Origin: Fremontodendron californicum
Taxonomy: Eukaryota; Streptophyta; Magnoliopsida; Malvales; Malvaceae
DNA length: 64,000 nt
Direction of reading: 5' to 3'
Assembly (NCBI GenBank): GCA_030761205.1
Contig: JAULJL010000003.1
Span: forward strand, 992,001 to 1,056,000
The position numbers and the translations under genes are program-made. This document shows positions 1-11,980 of this stretch, piece by piece. The first letter of the stretch is position 1. Each line of letters opens with the position of its first letter. The notes under the pieces were generated by a model, which did not search any database, was not told where the DNA came from, and worked only from the letters and a program-made list of their open reading frames with translations.

Positions 1-33
1 TGTTTTAAGTGGTGATTATATTTTTATTTTCAG

Positions 34-3000
34 GGTTATAATGGAGATAAGGAAAACTTGGGAAAATGTGAACAGGTCAGTGGAGTATCTTTGTGTTATA
101 CACTTTTTTTCAACAATTTAGTTTGCATTATATCTGATTACCTGCCTAGTATTTGGTGACAGTTTTTCCTAGAATTGATAAAAGTGCCACGGGTAGAGTC
201 AAAGCTAAGAGTGTTCTTATTCAAGATACAATTTTATTCCCAGGTATGAGGAGAACCTGTGTAATCAGATTGGTATGAGATGCTTTCTATTGTTGTTGTC
301 ACCTAATTGGTACTTTTTGCACCTTTCCAGGTTTCTGACCTTAGAAATAGTTTGAATATTGTAAACTCTGCAGCTGAAGAGGCAAGTTAACCTTTTTTTT
401 TGGGGACATAAATTAGCTTTTTCAATTGAAGGTGTTCTTTTCCTGTTCAATTTAGTCATTTGTACCATTTCACCAATGCATTCATCAGGTGAGGAATTCG
501 GTCAAATTGAAAAGGATCATGCAAACTATCCTTTCTCTGGGAAATGCTTTGAACCATGGAACTGCAAGGGGTGAGTGATTTCATTGATGAGGTATATTTT
601 ATTAATAGATAAAGAACATCTTATTGCAGTCATCTTTTTGTGTTCCTTTCTGGTGAGATAGATTTGTTAACCGAAAACAAGGCCAATCTTCTCACTGCTG
701 ATTTGCCTTCTGTTATTCTTCTTGAATGAGTTGTCTATGTCACCATTCCCTTATTGTTAATTGAGACTCTAAATGTTTAACACAATCCTGTAGTTAATTA
801 CAGCCAGCTATTAACTGAGTGTGTCCAGTAATCCTGTGATTTTTTCCCCAACTGCTAGGAATAGAAATCTGGAACCTAAATGATTTTCTGGTCACTCTAA
901 TTTGATAATTTTGTTCTGTTAACCATCTCTGCAATTGCTATTGTTAGTTCTCTGCGTTCTTCTCCCCAGATGGCAGTTTTATACAATCTTTTGAAGAAGC
1001 ATCAATTTACTTCAAGTGTCTCAGTAATTTATGGTTTCCCTCTCACAGGTTCTGCTATTGGTTTTCGGTTGGATAGTCTCCTTAAACTCACTGACACACG
1101 AGCTCGGAATAACAAGATGACTCTCATGCATTATCTTTGTAAGGTAGAAGATCATTTACCTTTCTTACTTTCCCTGATGCTGATCTTTGCTGTTAAATTT
1201 GCCTGAATAACTTGAATATTCTTGCACTTGTGCACTTATGTTTCAAGATGGAATGCTTCTGTGTTTGTTTACAAGACCATAGTAAAATGCATGTGTGCAG
1301 ATATTCACTGCATCATTGTTTAATTTTGTCAAAGACTAACTTTAAAATGTGAAGGTCGCTAATATCATGAACAATTCTTGCAGAAAAATGCATGGCATGT
1401 TGCTTTGTTTTTACATTTGGAATGATGGGATTTAATTATTCAAATATAAAAGTATCAATCAGGATTGCAAGTTAGTCTGCAATACTTTTCTTGTTGAGCT
1501 AGCTTATCTTCTCTTTAGAAGTGGTTTCTACAATTAAAAAGCTTCGTGCTTCTTTGGAGTGTGTATCTTTTGATTAAAAGATAGACTCAAAGTTGTTGAT
1601 CTTTGCTGAAGTTCATTATCCTTCATTTTGAATGTATGTTTTCAAATTTACTAGAGAGAGATTCTATTATTTTCATTTCTTTTTCCCAAAAACAAAAAAA
1701 TATGGGTTAAGAAACTGTTTAATTTAGCTTCTTATATTGCTTTTATTACCATTGCAAACCATAATTTATTCTATTATGAAAACATTAATTTATACTTGCT
1801 GTTTATGGCCTCTAATGTTTAGGTCCTGGTCAAAAAGTTGCCAGAATTACTAGATTTTCCAAAAGACCTTGTGACTTTGGAAGCTTCAACAAAGGTAAAT
1901 TTTTTATGGCCTTTTGAGGTCATACTTAATTTGCTTAGCCTTTGGCATATGCTGCTAAGCAAAATTATTGATTACCATGCAGATACAATTGAAATGTTTG
2001 GCAGAGGAAATGCAAGCCATTAGTAAAGGATTGGAGAAAGTTGTACAAGAACTGACTGCCTCTGAAAATGATGGTCCTGTGTCTGAAACTTTTTGCAGGG
2101 TAATTCCTATATATCAACTAGTTATTTTGCATGTCAATGAGGTTTCTGCACATTCATGTGTTGCTTGGATTTTCTTCTGGTAATGGATGCATTGCCTGTT
2201 AGGGGAACCATAAGCTTGGCTTTCCTAGTCTCTCCCCCCTTCCCTTTGCTGAAATAACAATGTTGCATAGTCTTTAAAGAGGAAAAAGATGGTGCATTAA
2301 AGTTTTCAATCAAGCTCTTCGGTAATTAGTAGGTCAGTTTTAGCCTTTGCACAAGCTAAATATTAGGATGTTCAAGACAATCTTGGTTAAAAGAAACTTG
2401 CTTAGAGCTGTTGAGGTTGGAGGCTTTGGTCAAAAGTTCCTCAGCTTTATTTTCATTCAATCATCTTTACCATTCAGCATTGGGCTTCTTGATATGACAA
2501 CCTATTATAATGGGCCAATATGAACTGCTGTGAATAGCCTTCCAAATTATTTTAGCAAATACTCATTCGTCGTGACACCTAATGCACCTAAAGGCAGAAC
2601 TTCTTCAGCCTTCAAAATGTTCAGGTGCCAATCAAGAGTACCATGACCACTGAGCTAATTTACAAGTCTATCACTTGTCTTAGGATTCATATTTGGTTTG
2701 GATCAATAGTTACATTCAAATCATTTGTTGCCTCTCTACTTCTCGTTTTTCTTTTTCTTCATACTTTTTTGACTAACAACTAATGCTTTTATTTATTTAA
2801 ACATTCAGACTTTAAAGGAGTTTCTTAGTTTTGCTGAAGGTGAAGTCAGGTCCTTGGCTTTGCTTTATTCTAGTGTGGTATGTATTATTGTAAGGGGTTT
2901 TTATTCTTACATCTTCGATGTGCTTACAACATAACAAACTCATTAGCATTTATAAATTTGATGTCTTCAGGGTAGAAATGCAGATGCCTTGGCTCTTTAT

Positions 3001-3632
3001 TTTGGAGAAGATCCAGCACGTTGCCCATTTGAGCAAGGTAGTTGTTAGTCTTAACAAGTTTGTTTAATGCTTAACCCTGCAACAGTTTAGGACTATAAAG
3101 TTTATCAAAAGAACTGATTCATTTACATATTGTTACTATTCTTTTTGATAAAGTGAAGTGGGGGCGAGACTAAGGGGAGGGTTTTTGAAGCCTGGGACAA
3201 ACGGAAATTTAGTGGTTTTCTTTTATTGTAGAAATATTTCTACTGATCCTCAATAGCAATAGTTTGAGTGATGCTGTCCCTATGTTACTCGGACTCGGGT
3301 GTGATTGTCGGACACGGGTATGTTCAATTTTTTCTAAGATTTTCATGTATTTGAAGGGTCCTTGGAGGATCATATCTCCACATTCATGTCCGGATATGTG
3401 TCGGACACGGATACTTCTAGAAAAATGAAGAGTCGGAGCAACATAGTGCTGTCCTATATGGTGACAGTGACCCTCTCCTGAACTAGGAATTGATGGTCTC
3501 TTTTGCATCAGAATTGGAATTGAGGATGCTATTGTTTTTTAAATCACTTCGGTGAACACTTACAGTAAAGTTGATCCGGTTTGGATATTACAGCTAGCAT
3601 TTGTTCTAATATGTTAGTTCTAAGTAATTTGA

Positions 3633-3681
<49 letters not shown>

Positions 3682-4016
3682 GACTTTGAATGCTTTGGAC
3701 TAACTATTAGCCAACATGCACCCATGTGAATCTCAGCTGCAGAGCTGTTTTACGTTTTTGAATGTTGCTCTTTTACTTTGTTTTATTAAGATATATATCA
3801 CTTTCCCTTCATCTGCAACTTTTTTCTGTAGTTGTATCTACTCTGCACAACTTTGTGAGGATGTTTGTCCGAGCACACGAGGAAAACTGCAAGCAGCTTG
3901 AATTGGAAAAGAAGAAAGCACAAAAGGAGGCAGAAAATGAGAAGCTGAAAATTAGTACCACAAAGGAATCTGAACACTTGATAAGAAGTCCAATCAAGAG
4001 TGCCGATGTTCAATGA
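34..4016 (+). CDS. Class II formin (FH2 protein), 3' part, 5' end outside the window
   Basis: This encodes the C-terminal half of an FH2 domain, which nucleates and processively elongates actin filaments, plus a short tail. I read ten exons: 34-75, 163-243, 331-381, 489-570, 1049-1143, 1823-1894, 1983-2099, 2809-2877, 2971-3037 and 3832-4016. They total 861 nt, giving 286 residues and a TGA stop. Frames join exactly across all nine junctions. Conserved FH2 stretches are visible: GNALNHGTARGSAIGFRLDS, LLKLTDTRARNNKMTLMHYL and YFGEDPARCPFEQVVSTL. A charged Lys/Glu-rich tail follows (KKKAQKEAENEKLK). The wording matches plant class II formins of the FH13/FH18/FH20 type better than class I; the N-terminal PTEN-like part would lie left of the window. 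The intron after 381 begins with GC rather than GT. I am sure of the family, not of the orthologue. Confidence 0.95.
3280..3446. mobile_element. 167-bp hAT-like MITE in the last formin intron
   Basis: The ends are imperfect inverted repeats: CTATGTTACTCGGACTC at the left against CTATGTTGCTCCGACTC read inward from the right, 15 of 17 identical. An inner pair around GTCGGACACGG extends the foldback. A perfect 8-bp direct repeat, TGCTGTCC, flanks it at 3272-3279 and 3447-3454. An 8-bp target duplication suggests a hAT-type transposase acting in trans. There is no coding capacity. Confidence 0.82.
3635..3677. repeat. (AT)n microsatellite in formin intron
   Basis: A pure AT dinucleotide run of about 43 bp lies in the intron before the last formin exon, about 150 bp upstream of the acceptor. 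Confidence 0.95.
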
Positions 4017-4484
4017 TAATAGATGCATATAAGCTGCATATTTTTGTCGATTAACACGACATTCTGATTCTCCCATGTAAAAATAAGTTAAGTTTTGCTC
4101 AATGGAGCAGGGAAAACCCTTGGAAGCTTAGAGCTTGGAAACACTTTTATCACTGTCATCTTGTCATGGAGAAGAATGGATCGTCCTATAATGAGACAGC
4201 AAGAATAAGGAGTTCTAAATTAAAACGCAGGTGGTGCATGGTGAGGCCAAATACCAAATTAAAATAGTAAGCTAATTCTAACTGCATTTAGGGTTTGGAC
4301 ATTTATGCTGTTACTGGATTCTTTACCTGCCAGTTCAGTCTTGGAACATGCTTTCTGGTTTTGGAGCAAAGCTGATGGATGGAGTTCATATTATAGGTCC
4401 TCTCAAGCCACTTGTACGATACCTAAAAAATTTTGTTGTAAAAATGTAGGAATACATGATAGTTTTACTTTTATTCTCTCTTTT

Positions 4485-4519
<35 letters not shown>

Positions 4520-4520
4520 G
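4017..4520 (+). other. Probable formin 3' UTR
   Basis: This AT-rich non-coding sequence follows the formin stop and ends in an (AT)n tract at about 4496-4516. No single poly(A) signal is convincing, so the UTR end is a guess. Confidence 0.4.
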
Positions 4521-4912
4521 TAAATTTTAGTTAAAGGAATGTAAATGTCAATATGAAATCTATAACGAGATGATTAGCCAGATTAAAGTTTCCTCATTCC
4601 TAATTGTGCTGCACTTGGTTCATTCTTCTCTCTCTCCCTCCCTCCTGAGGATTTCTTGGGCCGATTCCATATATATATATATATATATCAATCAAGAATA
4701 TTGTATTTTTCAATATATATATTTAACGATTGAAAGTTTTTTATATCGAACAAATAGTTAAACATTTTTAATTTACTCAAAATTCGACGTGCATGATTTA
4801 CGTTAATAGAACATGAAATACGAAGGTCGGATTAAACAAATATAAATCTTATAAAAAATTATGAAAATATGTAAAACTAATTTAGTTTTACATTAATATA
4901 AGTGAATCACTC

Positions 4913-4947
<35 letters not shown>

Positions 4948-5589
4948 CCAAATGTTTGTATATTTTTCCAAGAATTGGCTGTAGATTATCATCAATTTAA
5001 GATATTTATTTTGGTCTTTGAGTATTGGCTCCAGTTCTACCATAGATAATCGCAAGTCTTTCTCTTGTATGAAGATGGGTCTCAAGTGCACCTCTGGAGC
5101 TACCAACCTACGAAAAGTTATCTCGTTTCTGGATTACTATTCTAGCTTTTATATATGGTAATAATAACTTGGTATATTAACCTTCCAACTATTTTAAATT
5201 ACTCATATTATATATCAGTGTAAAAAAAACTACTACAAAAATTATATGAATCAATCACCATCATTCATCGATCCAAGAAATTGTGATCAACCACAACTTG
5301 AAATGATGTTCGATGCCTTGTCGACTCATTTGATGATCAACAAAACATATTCCTTGCAAATCCGGTGACGTGAAAACATTAACCTAATTTAAAGAAATGT
5401 TATTTTAGATAGATAATAGTTTATGGAACATATATATAGTAGCTAGCAATAGCATGCATTGATAAGGATACAAAGCCTTTGATATTTGCTCAATTATCTA
5501 TATTAATGAAGCCGATCGAATAAATAATTTCCCTCTTTTCACATTTTAAAATTACCCAAGTATTTTAGTTTCTTTTGAAGTTCATACGA
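4521..5589. other. Intergenic spacer between convergent formin and WRKY genes
   Basis: No gene is seen. The spacer holds two further TA microsatellites (about 4669-4688 and 4915-4945) and otherwise unremarkable AT-rich sequence. Confidence 0.7.
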
Positions 5590-6038
5590 TTTAGAGGTGA
5601 GCATTCAATCGGTTTGATCGGTTCGATTTTAAAATTTTGAAAATCGATTAAATTTATAAAATCGATCGACAAAAAATCTTAATATCGAAACCGACTTAAG
5701 TCAATCGATTCGGTTGGTTTAATCGGTTTTAACTATTTAATAAATAAATTATTTATTATACATTACATTACATATTATATAATATATAATATAAATTATT
5801 GATATATTATATAAATATATTTTATTTATATTAAATATAATTAAAAATAAAAATAAAATTAAAAGGATATGTTAGTTTGGTTTATTCGGTTATCAATTTT
5901 AAAAATCGGTAACCGACCGAACTAACCATATAAATCGATTTTCAAAATCGATTAATTTCAAAACAGAATAAATCAAAAGGAATTAACCAAATTTAATCGA
6001 TTCAGTCGATTAAATCGATTGATGGTTTAGGGTGTTCA
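5590..6038. repeat. Degenerate AT-rich foldback repeat abutting the WRKY stop codon
   Basis: The left end reads GGTGAGCATTCAATCGG, and many short blocks of ATCGATT, TCGGTT and AACCGA recur in both orientations. This gives a loosely palindromic unit of about 450 bp. The right end (GGTGTTCATCACT) is a weak inverted match of the left end. It resembles dispersed plant repeats that begin GGTGAGCAT. No target duplication is visible, so the boundaries are approximate. Confidence 0.5.
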
Positions 6039-7244
6039 TCACTGTTCAGTACTGATGGAGCGAGCAACTGCTGCGGCTAAAGCTACAGTGAAGTTAGGAT
6101 CTTTTGTTAAGGATGCAACATAGTCTTCGATTCTCTTGTTGTTATCGTCGTTGCTTGTGCTGTAATCTTGCATAACATGATTCCGAAGGTTTCTAGTACT
6201 GTTTTCTACGTTGGATCCTGAAAGAGTGAGATCAAGAGTGATGGTCGGTCGAAAAGGATTATCCAGAACTGGATAAGGAAAGCTAGTCGTCGTTGAAACT
6301 ATTGCAGAGGCGCTATCTGTCATCGAAGACAAAGATTGTCCTGGTGTAGAATTAACATCATGGTTGTGTTGTCCTTCGTATGTGGCCAGAAGAAAAGATT
6401 CGTCCTCGACGCATCGCTGAACCTAGAAACATAAAGAAAGAATATCAGCCCAAGGAGGCAAGGATAAAGGATTAATTTTGTTAATTATTTTCTAAGCTGA
6501 TATTATTGATGAAACGAATACATTTGTATACTGGAATTGAGCATTATATATATATATATATATATTACTATATATACCTTCTTTTTGACGGGGCATCCAG
6601 GAGCCATAGAGCACTTGAAATAAGCTCGAGGCGACGGATTATTTTTAGTAACTTTCTGACCATATTTCCGCCATTGAAATCCATCTTTAGTTATCTAAAA
6701 TTCATAGTAACATTTAATAAAAGTTATATACATATCATCAAGAACATTAACAGGTTAAATAGTAATAATTACACTGCAAAGAAACCTAGCTAGCTAGGGT
6801 AAAATTATAAAGATGATGATGACTTACAAGGCTCTTGTCTTTAGGGTCCGTTTTCACAAAAACCTGTGACTGCGCCTTCGCTACAGCTGGAACTTCAGGT
6901 CTTAGTCTCTTGTTTGAGTATTCATCGTATGAATCGAACCGCGTTAACCCGCTGCAGCCTGTTGGTAATTGCGAGTTTGATTCCCGGAGATAGGCTTGAT
7001 GAAGCTTGTTGTACTTGCTGCTCATTGCTTCAAATAATAATCTAAGAGTTTGATTTTCTTTCCGCAAAAGTTCCAACTCCGCCTGGAGAGCTTCCACCTG
7101 AAAATTTTATTTTAAAATGTATCAAAAGTCTCTCTTTTTGGAACACTAAAAAAGAAAAGAAAGGTGAAGATAAAGATAAAGATCACAAAGCTATGTTCAT
7201 ATATATTTATTAACCTTTTCTTTGTTAGAGTTGGGAGCATCCAT
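6039..7244 (-). CDS. Group IIa WRKY transcription factor (266 aa)
   Basis: This is a nuclear DNA-binding regulator of W-box genes. Four exons on the minus strand: 7244-7215 (10 codons from ATG), 7097-6828, 6694-6578 and 6422-6039, all joined in phase 0. A leucine-zipper-like heptad helix covers residues 11-47 (EALQAELELLRKENQTLRLL). The single WRKY domain has WRKYGQK at 108-114 and a C-X5-C-X23-H-X-H zinc site (C128, C134, H158, H160). The intron between VKKK and VQR is the V-type intron typical of groups IIa and IIb. The C-terminal DPNFTVALAAAVA block is shared with the WRKY at 12.6-14.3 kb, so the two are tandem paralogues. Family knowledge ties IIa WRKYs (WRKY18/40/60) to defence and ABA signalling. 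The stop codon lies at the edge of a repeat. Confidence 0.95.
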
Positions 7245-9487
7245 GAGAGAAGTTGAAAACCAAACTATTTGATGGAAATTAAAAGCAAAATCTGATTGAT
7301 TTATTAATGAATATAGCGCAGTCTCCACAAGCAAAGATTAAAGAAAGAGTACGCAGCAGAATTGAACACTCCTTTTAGTTTTCAAAAGAGATTTCATAAT
7401 TCATAGTATCATGATCATCATCATCATGGGTATTTAATACAGTGTGTTAGCTAGCAAGCAATCGAGATACACGACTATGGAGGAATCGTAATGTGCATGA
7501 CATCATGCAACTGAAGTAAGCACTTAGGCCTTAATTATATCAAATTTTTGTCTACTTTTTGCTATATCTAACTTTCCTACACTAACTTTGCTGGTTATTG
7601 GTCCGACGTGTTAGTGGGTGGAGACAAATTCGTGGACTTCGAACTTTCCAGTCTTTCTTTTTCCCTTTTGTTTTTCATACTTTCCGAGAAAATTTAAAAG
7701 AAAAAAGCCATCATTATCAGTCATTTATAATTACATAACCATGACCAGTGCTTATATATGAATATATATTTATTTGATAAAAAAAATTTTAAGTGGTAAA
7801 AGTTATGTCATTTCATAATCAAATCATATCGTAAATTAATTTTAACAAAATTTATATTCAACTTACATATTTAAAATAAAATGACTGTTGACAAGGAAAA
7901 AAAATTCGAAAATCTCATAAATGAAATATCAGATCATATATACCAACTTAATTATCGACAGATAGATAGCTTACATATTAATAATGGCGGAAGTGAAAGG
8001 TAATTTAAGGTTGAAACTGAAGCAGTCAAAGCTCATCACCCAGAGGCAAACGGTAACATCATCTAGAAGCGGATCAATGAATGAATTTGTGGGAAGCTAG
8101 CAACTGGGAAGGCAATTTACATCATCAATTTCAAGTTTTTTTTTTTTCTTTCTTTGTATCAAAAAGTTTTCAAAACCCCATAGTTTCTTCGAATCAAAAG
8201 ACTCAAAGCGTACGTGTAGCATGATTATTGAGTATACCTTTTCGTCACCGGTCCAATGGGAAATTTGGATTAATTTCCCAAATTATGTATATTTCTACTT
8301 TCCTTTAATTTGAAGGAATATATGTTCATTTAATTTATTTCAAGTAAATCATATAAAATTAAGTAAATAAAACTTGGATATAAGTGAGGGTAATTAGTTC
8401 AGTGTGATCATGCATGCATGCAATATGTTCATTTTAACATATTTTTCATAGCAAAATTAGAAAAAAGGTTTGAGTGGTAATCTCAACGCGTAATTTGTTT
8501 CTTAGAAAAAAGAGAAAAAGGAAGAATGAAATTGACTATATATATGCTGATTAAAGGAAAAGCGCGCAAAAAAAAAAAAACTCTGGAATTGAAAACTGAG
8601 TTGAAAAATATCCATTGCTTTTGGCAGCATAAGTTTATACCTATTTCACACACACACGATTACATATGTCATAAATAAACCTGTCCATAACCGGCTTGTG
8701 ATTCGATTTTTTTTTTCTTACCTAAATTCAAGTCAAGCTAGGTGTAAACGGGCTCAAAAACCATTTCACTATTTATTAAATATTAAAATATTATTTTATA
8801 TTAATATATTTTATAATTAATTATAAATAAAAATATTTTTTTATTTAATAAATAGTAATTTGAGTCGAACTGAACCGACTCGAATTATTAAAATTTTTGT
8901 CTAAACCAAATCTAATTTGAATCAGATTTATCCGTCCAATTCTTAAACATGTCTAGTCATGCACAAACCCACAACCTCTATATTTCTTCTGTCTGAACAG
9001 ATATATGTTGGGAAAATGAAGGATAAGTTAAATAAAGAATTTGATCCAAAAGATAACAAATGGTAAAAGATTCCTCAAATGGAAATGAATGAGTCAAATG
9101 AAAAAAATATAAACTATTACTATAATTTTGTGGAAATTTTGGGAGATATGAAAAAAATAGTCTAAGACGTGACTTGGATGTAGAGATGGAGAACTATATA
9201 ATTTAATTTGGACTCAAAATTAGGTTGTAAAGTTCTTTTAAATGCAAATCAAGGTAAAGTATACAAATTAAGTTTCGTCTTAGACCAGCTGCATGCTAAT
9301 TAAGCCAATTTCAACGGTGACTTAGTTCTTTTGATCAAACTGAATCTTGGACTAAAACCCCTCTCCAAATTCTCATATTTCCTAACATTAATCTTTCTGC
9401 CTTTGTCCAATATACATGCCAATTAATCTCTTTCAAACATCATCCCTTAAAAAAAAAAAAAAAAAAAAAAACCCTTAATCCTGAGCT
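7245..9487. other. Upstream region of the first WRKY gene; no other gene seen
   Basis: This AT-rich spacer should hold the WRKY promoter. Scattered TTGAC cores occur (near 7887 on plus, near 8025 on minus) without tight clustering. A degenerate foldback of the 'CTGTCCATAACCGG' kind lies at about 8676-8960. A poly(A) run of about 22 bp is near 9450. No ORF looks real. Confidence 0.55.
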
Positions 9488-9590
9488 AAACAATAATTAA
9501 ATGCTTGCAATATCCTTAAAGTACAAATTTCTTAGAAACTTAACCTTGCGGATTTTGTAAAAACAATAATTAAATGCTTCCAATATCCTT
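9488..9590 (+). repeat. Two 30-bp direct copies at the 5' junction of the LINE
   Basis: The 30-bp stretch starting AAACAATAATTAAATGCTT occurs at 9488-9517 and again at 9561-9590, with one mismatch and 73 bp between starts. The second copy ends where LINE-like coding sequence begins. Confidence 0.85.
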
Positions 9591-11963
9591 GAGACTGTTT
9601 CTCAAATTGTAGCAGAGGCTGTCTCATACTTTCAAAATCAACCGGGGGCTACAGATTGTAACATCACAGGATGTTCTCAAGAGCTCCTTGATGAACTGCT
9701 TCAACCCTTATCCATGAAGTTCAAGATGAAATGGCTAGGCCTGTGACCAATGAGGAAATAAAACAAACAATGTTTGCATCCAAGAGTGGCAAAAGTCTTG
9801 GTCCAGATGGGTATACTGCCCATTTTTCAAAGTTGCTTGGTCCATTGTTGGTGCAGATGTCACTAATGCAGCCTAGTTCTTCTTCCAGACTTGTACTTTG
9901 CACCCTGCTTTTAGCTCCACAAGTGTTGCTTTAGTACCTAAATGCCCTAACCCAAGCACAATGAAGGATTTTAGGCCCATTTCTTGCTGTACTGTCTTCT
10001 ACAAATGTATGTCAAAGATACTGGCTAATATGCTCAAGCAAGGACTTCCATCTGTTATTTGTGCTAACCAAAGTGCATTCATTCTAGGCAGGTGCATCAC
10101 TGACAATTTTCTGCTTGCCCAGGAACTTGTTCGAGGATATGGCAGATCCTCCCTCTCCCCTCGATGCACCATAAAAGTGGATTTGCAGAAAGCTTTTGAT
10201 TCCCTTAGTTGGGACTTCATTTTGGTAGTTTTGGTAGCAATGCAAGTTCCTGAACAGTTCTTATAGTGGATTGAAAGTTGCCTAACATCCCCTATGTTTT
10301 CCATCTCTGTTAATGGTGGTCTGATGGGATTCTTTAAAGGGGCCAGAGGAGTCAGGCAGGGGGATCCCCTCTCCCCTTATCTGTTTGCATTAGCTATGAA
10401 TGTTCTTTCCAATCTTCTTGACAAGGCAGCTAGCTGTGCTTTATTCTCCCATCATCCTAAATGCAAAAAACTTAATCTCACTCATCTGTGCTTTGCAAAT
10501 GATTTGTTGATTTTTGCCAAAGGTAATCTTGATTCAGTAGAGGGTATCAAGATTGTTCTAACCCAATTCTACTATTTTTTTGGTCTTCAACTCAACAGCT
10601 CTAAAAGTGAACTCTATTCCACTGGAATTCATAGAGAGGAACTGAGGCTTATTCAAGAGTTCTCTGGATTCAAAATAAGCACACTGCCTATGCATTATTT
10701 GGGAGTGCCATTGGTTACTAGACTCCTGACAATGAAGGATTGTGAACCTCTGGTAGCAAAGATGATTGAAAGGGTTAATGGTTGGGCTGTAAAACACCTT
10801 TCCTATGCTGGAAGGCTGCAACTGATTCAGTTTGAGCTTTTCAACCTTTAAAATTATTGGTGCAGGCATTTTATTCTTCCTAAGCAGTGCCTAAGGAAGC
10901 TTACTCAAATTTGCTCAAGCTTTCTATGGAAAGGGAGAGAGGGGCAAGCTAAAGGGGCTAAGGTTTGCTAGCAGAAGGTTTGCCTGCCAAAATCTGAGGG
11001 AGGACTGGGCATCAAGGATACTTTCTCATGGAACCAAGCTTGCATACTCAGAAACCTCTGGTCTGTTCTGATGAATGCAGGTTCGCTCTGGATCGCCTGG
11101 ATACAGGCTTATGTTTTGAAGGGTAGAGATGCTTGGTAAATCTCTGCCCTTAGTGGAAGTAGCTGGAATTGGTGAAAGATCTTGCAACTGAGGCAAGTGG
11201 CTTCTAGAGGTGTCATCAGTGACTTGGGAAGATGGCCTTTTCCAGATAACAGATATTTAGTGGCTGCAGTATGGAGCTTGATCCGGCCAAAAGCTGATAA
11301 AGTGACATAGCACAAGTTGATATGGTTCAAGTTTAACATCCCTAGACACTCCTTAATTACCTGGATGACTGTTCTTAATAGACTTCCTACCAGAGACAGA
11401 TTAACAACTTGGGGGATGACAATTAAAGAGGGCTGTCTGCTGTGCAAGCAAGCGAGGGAGACAAGAGACCATATATTCTTCTCTTGTGGCTATTCCAAAA
11501 TGGTATAGCAGAAGGTGTTGGAGTTGTGTAAGATCCATAGAAGGGTTGTCAGTTGGGAGGAAGAGCTGCTGTGGGCTACCTCAAATTTTCGAGGCAAAGC
11601 TCTAATAACAATCATCTTGCGCATTGCATGGAATGCCTTCATTTATCTTATTTGGAGGGAGATGAACAACAGACTCTACAACAAAGCAGAAATTCAAGAG
11701 GATAGGCAGCTGGAATTCATCAAGGAATTGGTCTCGCTGCGTTTGCAAAATCTTAGCAAGGTTAAGATGAATCATGTGAACCTTGATCTATGTAGTGCCT
11801 GGAGGCTAAACTCAGTCATGTTTTCTTTGTTGTTAAAACTCTGCTTGTTTACTTTGTTGTAAACCTTGCTTGTTTACTTTGATGTAAACTTGGTTTCATG
11901 TAACAGCTATTGCTGTTTCTTGGATAAATAGAAATCTGCTACTTATCAAAAAAAAAAAAATAT
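9527..11963 (+). mobile_element. 5'-truncated L1-type LINE with poly(A) tail
   Basis: A non-LTR retrotransposon inserted between the two WRKY genes. It lacks the gag-like ORF1 and the endonuclease. It ends in CTACTTATC plus A13 at 11948-11960. The likely target duplication is 9510-9526 against 11964-11980 (ATATCCTTAAAGTACAA against ATATCCTTCAAGTACAA, 16 of 17). The 5' junction is complex: about 64 bp of host-like sequence, including a copied flank, precedes the first recognisable LINE codons at about 9591. Confidence 0.88.
9601..11862 (+). pseudogene. LINE reverse transcriptase and zf-RVT remnant, disrupted
   Basis: These are fragments of a LINE ORF2 in several frames. Recognisable blocks are the RT entry region (SLGPDGYTAHF), FRPISCCTVFYKCMSK, the DLQKAFDSLSWDF motif, GVRQGDPLSPYLFALAMNVL and HYLGVPL. 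A C-terminal zf-RVT-like segment follows (LLCKQARETRDHIFFSCGYS). The reading is broken by a frameshift near 9719 and by in-frame stops near 10264 and 10849, with more breaks after that. The catalytic [FY]ADD box reads FANDLLIF, so one metal-binding Asp has become Asn. No RNase H domain is recognisable. It is certainly non-functional. Confidence 0.92.
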
Positions 11964-11980
11964 ATATCCTTCAAGTACAA

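Noticed and set aside
8676..8960. Foldback upstream of the first WRKY gene
   Set aside because: Ends match poorly and no TSD is seen; not listed as an element.
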